This document shows, piece after piece, positions 1-8,900 of a stretch of DNA of 64,000 nt (position 1 is the stretch's first letter; the number at the start of each line of letters is the position of its first letter). Source of the stretch: Myxococcota bacterium (lineage in GTDB: Bacteria > Myxococcota_C > UBA6777); the NCBI GenBank assembly GCA_023150835.1, contig JAKLKB010000021.1, positions 1-64,000 of the forward strand, written 5' to 3'. Below the pieces are notes generated by a model. It was given only the letters and a program-made list of their open reading frames with translations. It did no database searches and was not told where the DNA came from. Both the position numbers and the translations under genes were made by a program.

Positions 1-165
1 TTTTCATGACACACGCTGTATGCACGACGCGCAGACGCTGCCCGTTCCAACTTCCCCCCGTTCACGGGGGGATTGAGGGGGGGAGAAAAAAAAGGCGATC
101 AAGACCGACTCTACGAGGTTTCCACCTTAACAAGGCGCGTGTGGGGCAAAGCCCCACAAAAACCA
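1..165. repeat. Dispersed intergenic repeat (family C) followed by a GC-rich hairpin
   Basis: Bases 1-146 match bases 46776-46926 over most of their length. Both copies hold the purine-rich block gaggggggg, the phrase cgccttaacaaggcgcgt (ccaccttaa here), and a C-run/G-run inverted repeat around position 55-70. Immediately after it, GTGGGGC-aaa-GCCCCAC at 141-157 forms a perfect 7-bp hairpin like the first hairpin of the three-hairpin element at 10165. No gene is evident before about position 292. Confidence 0.7.
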
Positions 166-363
166 CGCAAACGCGGACTTTTCGTGTTATAGAGGCGGAA
201 GGTGGAGTGTTTCGTTGTTGGAGCTTTGAAGCGGCGCATCGGGCGCGGAAAGGTGGGTGTCGTGGGGTGGTGTAGAGGTGTCGGTGAGTGGATGGCGGCT
301 TCGGTTGGAGTGAGCGGAGCGGCGGTGGTGTTTTGGGTGGTGGTGTTTTGGGGAAGAGTTGGG

Positions 364-1533
364 ATGGCGGCGTGTCCGAAGTCAGCGTCGGGCTTGCAGT
401 CGTATGAGGCGGGTGTTGCGCGTGGAGCGTGGCAGGCCGTTCGGTATCAAGAACCCTTTCCTTACCTTCCGTTGTGGCCGGATTATCGAGGGCAAACGTT
501 GGCGTGGCGGACGGCGATGAAGAAGGCGGGGGAGCGTTTGCAAAAACGGGGTGTACGACGGATTTATCTTGTGCATGGGACGTTTGTGGGGGCGGATGGT
601 TTGGGTGTGGTTCGGTTGTTGGATTCGGTCTTTCCAAAGTTGTCGTGGTGGTTGCATCGGATGCAGCGGCGGATTAAGCGGATGCACGACAGCGTTGCGC
701 AAGATCATGGAAATTTCACAGAAGGTTATGCGAGGCTGCTCGAAGAGGCGCTGGGTGGGAAGCTTCCGACGAAGCGGTTTTTGTGGTCTTCGGAGAATCA
801 CCATCTGGCGCGTTTGTTGGCGGTGTGGCGATTTTTGTTGCAGATGGCGGAGGATCAGAGGGGAGCGCCGTTGAAAAAGGGGGAGCGATTGTTGTTGGTT
901 GGGCATAGCCACGCAGGGCAGGTTTTTGCGTTGTTGACGCATCTACGGAATGCTTCGCCAGAGTCGGTGTTGTTGTGGAAGATCTTGTTGGAGTGGTGGG
1001 GGAAAGAGGCTGTGCGGGAGCGGGCGCGTTTGGAAAAAGCCTTGGAGGTATTGCGTGGTGGGTCGTTGGATCTGGTGACGTTGGGGACCCCTGTGCGGTA
1101 TCGGTGGCGGTTGCGCTCGGATGACCGACTGTTGCATCTGATCAACCATCGCCCGACAGAAGACGCACGAACCAAGGAAGCCCAAGCGCTCGGAGGGTAT
1201 TGGTCGGGGCTTTGGCATACACGGGAGGGGGATTATGTCCAACAACTGGGGATCGCGGGAGCGGATCTGTTGGCGAATACTCCGATGTCTCTGCGGCTGA
1301 ATCGCGAGATGTCCGAGGTTTTGGGTGCGGGGGCCGATCCTGTTTGTTTGCGTGAGCTGTTAAGGCATCGGACGCGACTGCATGAGCGAGGTCAGCATCT
1401 TTTGGTGGATTATGGCGATGCCAGCCCATCTTTGTTTTTTCCGAATGCTTTGCAGACGATCTTCGGACACGGTGTGTATACCGAATTCAAGACGATGCGT
1501 TTTTTGTTTGATCGGGTGATGCGGAGTTTGTAG
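364..1533 (+). CDS. Putative alpha/beta-hydrolase-fold protein
   Basis: The best functional clue is GHSHAG near residue 180, a G-x-S-x-G nucleophile elbow preceded by the strand LLLVG, as in serine hydrolases and lipases. An earlier strand, IYLVHGTFVG near residue 64, fits the first core strand and oxyanion region of the fold. A clear acid and a clear histidine cannot be assigned by eye, so the substrate is unknown. ATG 364 is chosen because it follows GGAAGAG. The frame stays open upstream to 202, and ATG 292 would add a hydrophobic N-terminal segment that could be a signal or anchor. The 3' end overlaps the convergent gene by 47 bp. The hydrolase fold is a reasonable call; the function is not determined. 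Confidence 0.55.
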   Translation: MAACPKSASGLQSYEAGVARGAWQAVRYQEPFPYLPLWPDYRGQTLAWRTAMKKAGERLQKRGVRRIYLVHGTFVGADGLGVVRLLDSVFPKLSWWLHRMQRRIKRMHDSVAQDHGNFTEGYARLLEEALGGKLPTKRFLWSSENHHLARLLAVWRFLLQMAEDQRGAPLKKGERLLLVGHSHAGQVFALLTHLRNASPESVLLWKILLEWWGKEAVRERARLEKALEVLRGGSLDLVTLGTPVRYRWRLRSDDRLLHLINHRPTEDARTKEAQALGGYWSGLWHTREGDYVQQLGIAGADLLANTPMSLRLNREMSEVLGAGADPVCLRELLRHRTRLHERGQHLLVDYGDASPSLFFPNALQTIFGHGVYTEFKTMRFLFDRVMRSL

Positions 1534-2242
1534 CCTTTGCGAGGGGTGTGGAGACTGAAGGAAAGCGTTGTTCGAGATCGTGCAAGAGTCGGTAGACATC
1601 GGGATAACGGCCTGAGTAGACGTGTTGGCCGCAGCCTGTGCGGTCAAGGGTTTCGCGCACAAAGCGGTCGGTGGCGAGGATATCGACGTAAGGTGTGGTG
1701 GTGGCGGCGATCAGCATATCGGCGAGGTCGGAGCTACGGGGATCGCGTTCATGGTTGAGCGAGCGGAAAGCCATGATCCGCGCAAGGATATCGAGAAAGG
1801 GCAGGCTTGCGTCTTCGGGAGGAAGATCGAGGCGTTCGCAAAGGGCGGAGCGTGCTTGGCGGATGCGTTTGTTGAGGTGGCCTTCGAGGGGGTAATCTTG
1901 GATCCATGCGAGGGGCTGGAGATCGGCGGCGAGATCCCACGAGCCTTCGGTGGTGAGGAAGTCTCCTCGTTGGACGACGCGAGATATCTGCTGACGTTGC
2001 AAGATCTCCTGCCAAGGTCGAACCCAATACCCGCGCTGTAGTGCTGGGAAAAAGGATTGGAACGGAGGGCAAAGATAGCCACCGCGCAGCTCAAGGATAT
2101 GAAACGGGCTGACAGGGCAGATCAGCGTGTCGAGGGCCAACAAGCGTTCATAAAGCTGATCAAAGGGTTGGTGCCCGATTTGACCGAGAAGATGTTTGGC
2201 GATACGCGAGGCATAATTTTGGTCAAGATAAAGCAAAAACAT
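1487..2242 (-). CDS. PIN-like domain protein (putative nuclease-type fold)
   Basis: The N-terminus FLLYLDQNY matches the start of PIN-like domains, where the first strand ends in a catalytic Asp. Near the C-terminus, SSDLADMLIAA followed by the strand VDILATDRF resembles the second acidic helix and the T-D pair of PIN nucleases. The 251-residue protein is longer than a VapC toxin, and no antitoxin gene is adjacent, so a toxin-antitoxin role is not supported. ATG 2242 is chosen because it begins directly at the first predicted strand; the frame remains open upstream to 2431, but that part is low-complexity Pro/Ser/Thr. The gene is convergent with the hydrolase and overlaps its end by 47 bp. 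Confidence 0.5.
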   Translation of the reverse strand: MFLLYLDQNYASRIAKHLLGQIGHQPFDQLYERLLALDTLICPVSPFHILELRGGYLCPPFQSFFPALQRGYWVRPWQEILQRQQISRVVQRGDFLTTEGSWDLAADLQPLAWIQDYPLEGHLNKRIRQARSALCERLDLPPEDASLPFLDILARIMAFRSLNHERDPRSSDLADMLIAATTTPYVDILATDRFVRETLDRTGCGQHVYSGRYPDVYRLLHDLEQRFPSVSTPLAKATNSASPDQTKNASS

Positions 2243-2445
2243 CGGATGGCTCGAAAGATTCTGTGGAGGGGGCCAACTGCGTAACTTCGATCTTGTTAGG
2301 AAAGTGTCGCGAAGTGCGGAAGGTAGTGTGCTTTGTGTTGTGTGACAAGGGGCCGCCGTATCAGGGGGGATGGTTTGGGAAGGTGAAGCAAAAGCGTTGT
2401 GTGGCGAGTGTCGGTGAGTGAAGTGGGGCATGAAGCCGACTGTGC

Positions 2446-2475
2446 TTGTGGTATGCGGAGCGGTTAGGGTATAAG
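2446..2475 (+). promoter_or_regulatory. Candidate sigma70-type promoter for addBA
   Basis: TTGTGG at 2446-2451 and TATAAG at 2470-2475 are separated by 18 bp and lie about 110 bp upstream of the addB start. They fall in the 340-bp gap between the divergent PIN-like gene and addB, which otherwise holds no gene. This is pattern matching only. Confidence 0.3.
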
Positions 2476-2584
2476 AGAGGCGCGAAAAAGATCGTCAGAA
2501 GGACCGCATGGCAGCGCAAAGAGCGCTGGGTCGGTCGTCTCGAAGTCGAGTCGTGTCAAGTGGACAGAGACGTGGGAGATCGTG

Positions 2585-5500
2585 ATGGTGGAGCAGACGT
2601 CGGCGTGGTGGGTGTATCGTAGCGTGGAAGATGCGTATGCGCAGGTGATCGCGGAGATCATGTCGTGGCGTCGGGGAGGGGGGAAAGGGCCGCTGGTGGT
2701 GTGGTTGGCGGGAGAGCGGGCCGAAGAAGCTTTTCGTGAGCGGATGGGGTCTTTGGTGGGGGTGCGCTTGATGACGAGTCGCACGATGGCCGAGGCGATC
2801 GTGGAGAAGCATGGCGGAGGGATTCGGTGGATGGGTGGGGAAGCGCAGATCGCGCTGTTGTCGCAAGCGGCGGCATCTCTTCGGATGGAAGGGCTGTTGC
2901 CTGTTTTGGGCGAAGTCTCGAAGAGTCGGGGATTTTTGCAAGTGGTGGTGGGGTGGTTGGAAGAGATGTGCCTGCAAGAGATCCGCAGCGCGGAGTTTCG
3001 TGATGATGCGGAAAGCGCAGGGACGCCGCTGGAGCGGGATCTTGCGCATCTGTATCTTCGTTATGAAGAGATGCAACGATCGCGGGGAGTGCGTGATGAA
3101 GTGCAGCTTTGGGGTGCTGCGCGGGATGCTTTGCATCAGAGAGGAGGCTGTGAGGGGTGGCAGATCTGGCGGGTTGAAACACAAGGGCGAAGTCCGCTTG
3201 AAAGTCGCTGGCTTGCGGCTTTGGTGGAGAGCGGGGCGTGCGTGCGTTTGTTTTTGCCGTGGGATCATCGCAGAACCGACGGTTCGGCGGTTTTGGATGG
3301 TTTTCGAGAGGGATACGGGGCGTTGGTGGGATCGGGGGTTTTGGCGCAAAAGCTTGAAAAAGCAGGGGTGGTTGCGTCACAATGCGCCGAAGATCGGTGG
3401 AAGATCGCCGATGTGATCTTGAGTGGGCCGATGTTAGGGAGAGAACAGTCTTTGGGGGAGGCGTCGCAGGAGGTGGCGTTGTTGGAGGCATCTTCGCGGG
3501 AGTCGGAGATGCGTTGGGTGATGCGGGATATCAAGCAGCGGTTGTTGGTCGGAGAAAAGGCGTCGGATATCGTGGTGGTTTCGGCTTTTTCGGAGACGTA
3601 TCGCAAGAGTGCGGAGGCGATCGCCGCAGAATATGGCGTACCGCTGTCTCTTCCGTTGCATCTTGGTGAGCAGCCATTGATCTTGTTTTTGCAAAAGCTT
3701 TTGCGGATCGCGGGGGTCTATCCTTGGTTGGAGACGATGCAGGTCTTGCGTTCTCCGTACTTGTTTGGGGCGTGTGCGTTGTCGGTTGAAGAGGTTGAGT
3801 GTTTGGACCGATTGACACGAGAACGCCCAGTGATCGGGGGGCGTGCGCAATGGGAAGCCGCGCTACAAAAAGAACAGAGTGTTTTTGGGGAAGAGGAAGA
3901 GGACGAGATCTTCAAAGATCGCAAGTTGTTGGACAAGTTGACAAAGGAAGAAGTGGATACCCTGCGCGAGCGCTTGATGACGTTGTTCGCGTGGTTGACA
4001 CCACCTGAAAAAGCGACGTGGCAAGGCTATCGCTTGTGGGTGGAGCGGGTATTTTTTGGGATATCGGCGGCGTCGACGTGGATGCGCGGTGGAGAGGCAG
4101 AGAGGATCGAGGAAAAGACCGATACGTTGGGGAGTTTGAGGCTTTGGCATCATCTTCGTGCCGAGCAGGGAAGCGGCCAAGAGATGCGTTGGGTGCGTCA
4201 GGGCAGCGGCCAAGAGATGCGGCTGTTGCAGGTGGCGCGCAGTCAGCTGTACGAGATGGAAGCGGTGGATGCGTTGTTGACGAACCGCTCTGCTCATGCA
4301 AGCGAGATCGAAGTCGAAGATGTGATCGATTGGGGAGTCTTTCGAGAGCGTTGGGAAGAGATGCTTGGGAGTCGTCGTTTGGACGAAGGTTATCGCGTGG
4401 GGACGGTGCGTGTGGGGCCGTTGGAGTGGCTGCGAGAGCGTTCGTGGGAGCGTGTGTATGTGTTGGGGATGGTGGAGGGCGAGTTTCCGCGTGCTTTGCA
4501 GCCCGATGTCTTGTATGCACCGCAGGAGCGCGTGAATCATCGACTGCCTTTACGAAAACCGTTGCTGCGCTCGGAAAATGGGTCGTTGTGGTGGCAGTGC
4601 CTTCAGCAGGCACGTAAAGCGGTGCTGTTGTCGCGTCCTTGCTTCGATGAAAAGGGCGTCCCGTTGGAGCCTTCGCCTTATTGGGAGGATCTTGTGCGGT
4701 GCAGTCCTGCGGGGCTGGTGCGTCATCGTTCACAAGAACAAGTGGTGTTGTCGCCGTCGCAAGCCGCGAGTACAGGGGAGTTGTTGGTTTCGCTGGCGAT
4801 GCAGGATGCCCAAGAAGTCCCTGCTGCGTTGGCTCCACGATGGCGCGCTGTGCAACAGGCGTACGCGGTGATGGATGCGCGGCTAGGCGAGGAGCCACCC
4901 GGGATCTTTGAAGGGATCTTAAGAGCTCCTGATATCTTGGAAGATCTAGCATGTGCTTATAACGAGTCGCACCGCTGGAGTGTTTCGCGGTTGAATCGTT
5001 TTGGGAAATGTCCGTATGGTTTTTTTGCCAATTACCTGTTGAGGCTGGAGCCTTATCCTGATCCAGAAGAGGGGATGGATGTCAAACAATGGGGGATCTT
5101 GTTGCATTGGATCTTGGAAAAGATCTTTCAGTGGATGTCTGAGGAAAGCATCGTACCGAATCTTGAGACTGAGCCGAGGATCTTGGAAAAGTTGGGGGTT
5201 TTGTGTGATCAGGCTTTTTCTCTGGCGCAAGTGGGATTGCACTTTCGTCCGAGTTTCTTGTGGCGTTATGAGCAAGCGGAGATCCGTCGGATATTGGGGC
5301 GTTTGCTGCACCATGAATGTCAAGAAAACGCCAAGGAAGGGTATTTGCCGTTGTTTCAAGAATTGAAGTTCGGGATGACGGGTGCGTCGCTGGGTGCTTT
5401 TTCGTACACAAGTCGGGAGGGGGTGTGTTTTCAACTGAACGGGATCATCGATCGGGTGGATCGCCATCCTGACGGGCATTTGCGGATCGTGGATTACAAG

Positions 5501-5959
5501 AGCGGCAGCACGGTGTTTTCGTTGGCGGATATCGCGCAAGGACGGTCACTTCAGGCTGCGTTGTATGCGTTGGTGGTGAATGCGTTGTTGGGACAGTGGG
5601 AGGGATATCGGTCGCAATTTTCGGAAGCGCCCGAGGTGATGCGGAGTTATTATTTGCACTTGCCGACGCGCAAAAAGAGCGGTCATCTGGATCGGATCGA
5701 CAAGCGCCGAAGCAAGAAGACGGAAGCGGTGTTGGCGGTAGCAGGGGAGCGAGCGGCGAGCTTTGTGCAGAAGATCCGCAGCGGTCTATTTCCGAGCGCC
5801 CCGAGTGCTGCGAGCCAAGGAGAAGGGGCTTGTTCTGCGCATTGTGAGTTGGCGTCCTTGTGTCGGGTGACCAGACAAAGCGTGGCGAAAGCACAGAAGA
5901 TGCGATTTTTTGCGATAGCGATGTCCGAAGCGGAGTTTGAGGTGAGTGATGGCGAATAA
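2585..5959 (+). CDS. addB: AddB-like helicase-nuclease subunit (PD-(D/E)XK family)
   Basis: AddB partners AddA in processing double-strand breaks for RecA-dependent repair. The GMVEGEFP motif (about residues 628-635) corresponds to the GxxEGxFP helicase-like motif of AddB. The C-terminal nuclease carries IDRVDR and IVDYKSG (about 953-973), giving the Asp and D-x-K catalytic residues. One Cys in FGKCPYGFF (about 808) and three in CSAHCELASLC (about 1083-1093) fit the split four-Cys iron-sulfur staple of AddB nucleases. No Walker A motif is visible at the N-terminus, as in many non-Firmicute AddB proteins. Start: ATG 2585, with GTG at 2582 just before it, after GGGAG. A GSGQEMR duplication occurs around nt 4170-4220. 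The 3' end overlaps addA by 11 bp, which suggests coupled translation. Confidence 0.8.
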   Translation: MVEQTSAWWVYRSVEDAYAQVIAEIMSWRRGGGKGPLVVWLAGERAEEAFRERMGSLVGVRLMTSRTMAEAIVEKHGGGIRWMGGEAQIALLSQAAASLRMEGLLPVLGEVSKSRGFLQVVVGWLEEMCLQEIRSAEFRDDAESAGTPLERDLAHLYLRYEEMQRSRGVRDEVQLWGAARDALHQRGGCEGWQIWRVETQGRSPLESRWLAALVESGACVRLFLPWDHRRTDGSAVLDGFREGYGALVGSGVLAQKLEKAGVVASQCAEDRWKIADVILSGPMLGREQSLGEASQEVALLEASSRESEMRWVMRDIKQRLLVGEKASDIVVVSAFSETYRKSAEAIAAEYGVPLSLPLHLGEQPLILFLQKLLRIAGVYPWLETMQVLRSPYLFGACALSVEEVECLDRLTRERPVIGGRAQWEAALQKEQSVFGEEEEDEIFKDRKLLDKLTKEEVDTLRERLMTLFAWLTPPEKATWQGYRLWVERVFFGISAASTWMRGGEAERIEEKTDTLGSLRLWHHLRAEQGSGQEMRWVRQGSGQEMRLLQVARSQLYEMEAVDALLTNRSAHASEIEVEDVIDWGVFRERWEEMLGSRRLDEGYRVGTVRVGPLEWLRERSWERVYVLGMVEGEFPRALQPDVLYAPQERVNHRLPLRKPLLRSENGSLWWQCLQQARKAVLLSRPCFDEKGVPLEPSPYWEDLVRCSPAGLVRHRSQEQVVLSPSQAASTGELLVSLAMQDAQEVPAALAPRWRAVQQAYAVMDARLGEEPPGIFEGILRAPDILEDLACAYNESHRWSVSRLNRFGKCPYGFFANYLLRLEPYPDPEEGMDVKQWGILLHWILEKIFQWMSEESIVPNLETEPRILEKLGVLCDQAFSLAQVGLHFRPSFLWRYEQAEIRRILGRLLHHECQENAKEGYLPLFQELKFGMTGASLGAFSYTSREGVCFQLNGIIDRVDRHPDGHLRIVDYKSGSTVFSLADIAQGRSLQAALYALVVNALLGQWEGYRSQFSEAPEVMRSYYLHLPTRKKSGHLDRIDKRRSKKTEAVLAVAGERAASFVQKIRSGLFPSAPSAASQGEGACSAHCELASLCRVTRQSVAKAQKMRFFAIAMSEAEFEVSDGE

Positions 5960-8900
5960 TACGGTGACAGCGCAACAAGCGAAGGCGATCCAGACACAAG
6001 GGCGGCCCTTGTTGGTCGAGGCGGGTGCAGGGACAGGCAAGACGTGGGTGTTGGTCGAACGATTTGTGCATCTTTTGCAGACCCATTCGAGTTGGTCGTT
6101 GGAGAGCGTGGTTGCGATCACCTTTACCGAAAAAGCAGCGCGGGAGATGCGCGGTCGGATTCGTCGGCGGGTAGAGGCTTTGGCGGAGGCGGCGGAAGCG
6201 GACTCGCCTTGGCATCGGCATCGGCAAGCGTTGGATCGTTTGCAGGTGGGGACGATCCATGGTTTTTGTGCGCAGATCTTGCGGGAGAATGCGTTGGTTG
6301 CGGGTCTTGATCCGACGTTTGGGGTGTTGGATGAGCAAGAAGCACAGCTACTCCAAGCGGAGGCTGTACGCGAGACGCTGCGGCGTTTGACGTTTGAGGA
6401 GCGTTTGATCGGGGAGCTACTTTCGGAGCAGCGGATCAGCGATCTTCAGCGGGAGATGGGGGAGATCCTGCGTCAGCGTGCGACGGTGCGCCGACTGTTT
6501 GAAGAGATGCGCGGGCTAGATGATGCTGCGATCTTGGAGCGTTGGCGTGAGGGCGTGCGTGTGATGCAAGCGGTGCTTTGGCGAGATGAGTTGGTGGCGA
6601 ACCCAACCTTGCAAGAGGCGCTCGACTTTTTCTTGGAGATCGATCAAGCAAGTCTCAAGGACGACGACAAGATGACGCCTTGGGTGCGCTTGGCTTACCA
6701 AGCAGCCAAACAGGCGGATACAGGGTCTTCTGCGGAAGATCTGGTCGAGACGCTTTGTGGGATCGGCGATCTGCGGGGAGGAGTGCAGAAAAACTGGACT
6801 TCCAAAGAACAGTTGGCGAAGATCAAGGAGCATTTGGGATTGTTGCGCGATCTGGCCAAAGGACTGGCAGGACGGGGATTTTTAGATCGGGTGGGCGAGG
6901 TTGATCAAGCGGCGTTGTCGAGGCTGCGTTTGTGGTTGCGTGTGTGGGATGTGTTGGAGGCGACCTACCAGCAGATGAAGCGCAACAAAGGGGCGTTGGA
7001 CTTTGACGATCTAGAGATCGAGACCGAAGAACTGTTGCGCAAGGTTCCGCGACCTTCGCGACTGCATTTCTTCTTGTCCGAGATCCGCCACCTGATGGTC
7101 GATGAATTTCAAGACACCAACCAAAGCCAGCAGCGGATCGTGTATGCCTTGGCGCAATCGGCCCAACCAAGCGAAGCACCGCCAGAGCAAGCGGCCAAGA
7201 TGTCCTCGAAAGCGGACATTGCGGATGGATGGAAGGCGGATGCGGTGGACATTGCGGATGGATGGAAGGCGGATGCGGTGGACATTGCGGATGGATGGAA
7301 GGCGGATGCGGTGGACATTGCGGATGGATGGAAGGCGGATGCGGTGGAAGAGGCCGCTTTGCGGACACCGTACACCTCTCAAGCGATACACACAGCGTTG
7401 CTAACGCCGCAAAGTCCGTTGTTTGTGGTGGGGGATGCCAAGCAGAGTATTTATCGTTTTCGTCAGGCCCAAGTGAGCGTCTTTCAACGAACGGCGTCAG
7501 ATATCGCTTCGTTGACGGGGGCTTCGGCCTTGTCGCTGAGCCAGTCGTTTCGGACACACGGTCGTTTGGTTGCGGCGCTGAATGCGATGTTTGCGAAGAT
7601 CTTTGCACCAATAGGCGAGGACTACGAGGACTTTGAGGCGCGACCGAGCGCGTTGCAAGCGGCGCGAGAGCTTCCTGACGAACACCCCGCAGCCAAGGCT
7701 CCTTTGGATATCTTTGTGGTACCGGAAAAAGTAGACGAGCAGCGGTTGTCGTCGGAAGAAGTGCGGATCTGGGAGGGCCGTTGGATCGCCAAACGCATAC
7801 AGGGATTGGTGTCCGAAGGTTTCCAAGTGTGGGACAAGGATCAGCGTGGCTTGCGTGCGATCCGGCTGGGTGATATCGCGATCTTGTTTCGTGCGACAAC
7901 GCACCTGTCGTTGTACGAAGAAGAGTTGAAGCGAGCGGGGCTTGCGTATCAGACGGTGAGCGGGCGGGGATATTATCAACGGCCCGAAGTGCAGGACATG
8001 ATCGCGTTGTTGTCGTGTTTGGATCATCCTCACGACGATCTGGGCCTTGCAGCGGTGTTGCGCTCGCCGTTGTTCAATTTGAGCGATGAGACGCTGTATC
8101 GTTTGCGTTTGCGTCCTGCGATGGGTTCGACCGAAAAGGGCCAGCGTCGGTCTTTTTATGATGCGTTGTTTGAACCACCCGAAACAGATCAAGCAGCGGA
8201 AGTGGCGATGGCTGCGGAGACATTGAAGGGCCTGTGGGGGATGTTGGGGCGAGTGCAGGTGTGGGAGATATTGCGTGAGGCGTTGGAGCGCACAGGGTAT
8301 GAGGCGACGTTGGCGATGCGCGATAGGCGGATGGGCGGGGATGGTCGGCAGTTTGGGAACTTGCAGAAGCTGATGCAGATCGCAAGAGCCAAAGGTGGCG
8401 CGGATCTGGGGGCTTTTTTGCGGCGATTGCGGGATCTTCAAGAGATCGAAGCGCGTGAGGGCGAAGCGATCGGAGAGGTCGAACAAAGCGATGCGATCCA
8501 ACTGATGTCGATCCATGCCGCGAAAGGCTTGGAGTTTCCTGTGGTGATCTTGGCGGATACAGGGCGACGTTTGGCGATCAACGATATAGGGCGTCAACTG
8601 CTCCACGATCCAGCCTTTGGTTTGGTCTGCAAGCTGCGCGATACACAGATGGAGTGGATCCGCCCGTCAAGTTACTTGTGGGGGGAGTGGTGTTCACGTC
8701 GGATGGAGGAGGCGGAGAGCAAGCGGTTGTTTTATGTGGCTTGTACGCGGGCTGCGGATCTGTTGATCGTCTCAGGAAAAGTGGGCGATCGCCATGCTTG
8801 GATGCGCCAAGTCTTGCAGATCTGGGATATCCCTGTGGAGCCTGAAAGATCAGTTGAGGCCGCAAAAGACAGCGTCAACGAGGCGTTGGTTCATGAAAAA

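Noticed and set aside
1487-2242. VapBC-type toxin-antitoxin system
   Set aside because: The PIN-like protein is longer than VapC and there is no small antitoxin gene next to it.
7229-7636. Frame encoding repeated MEGGCGGHCGW units
   Set aside because: It is the alternative-frame reading of the 33-bp array in addA, with no independent support.
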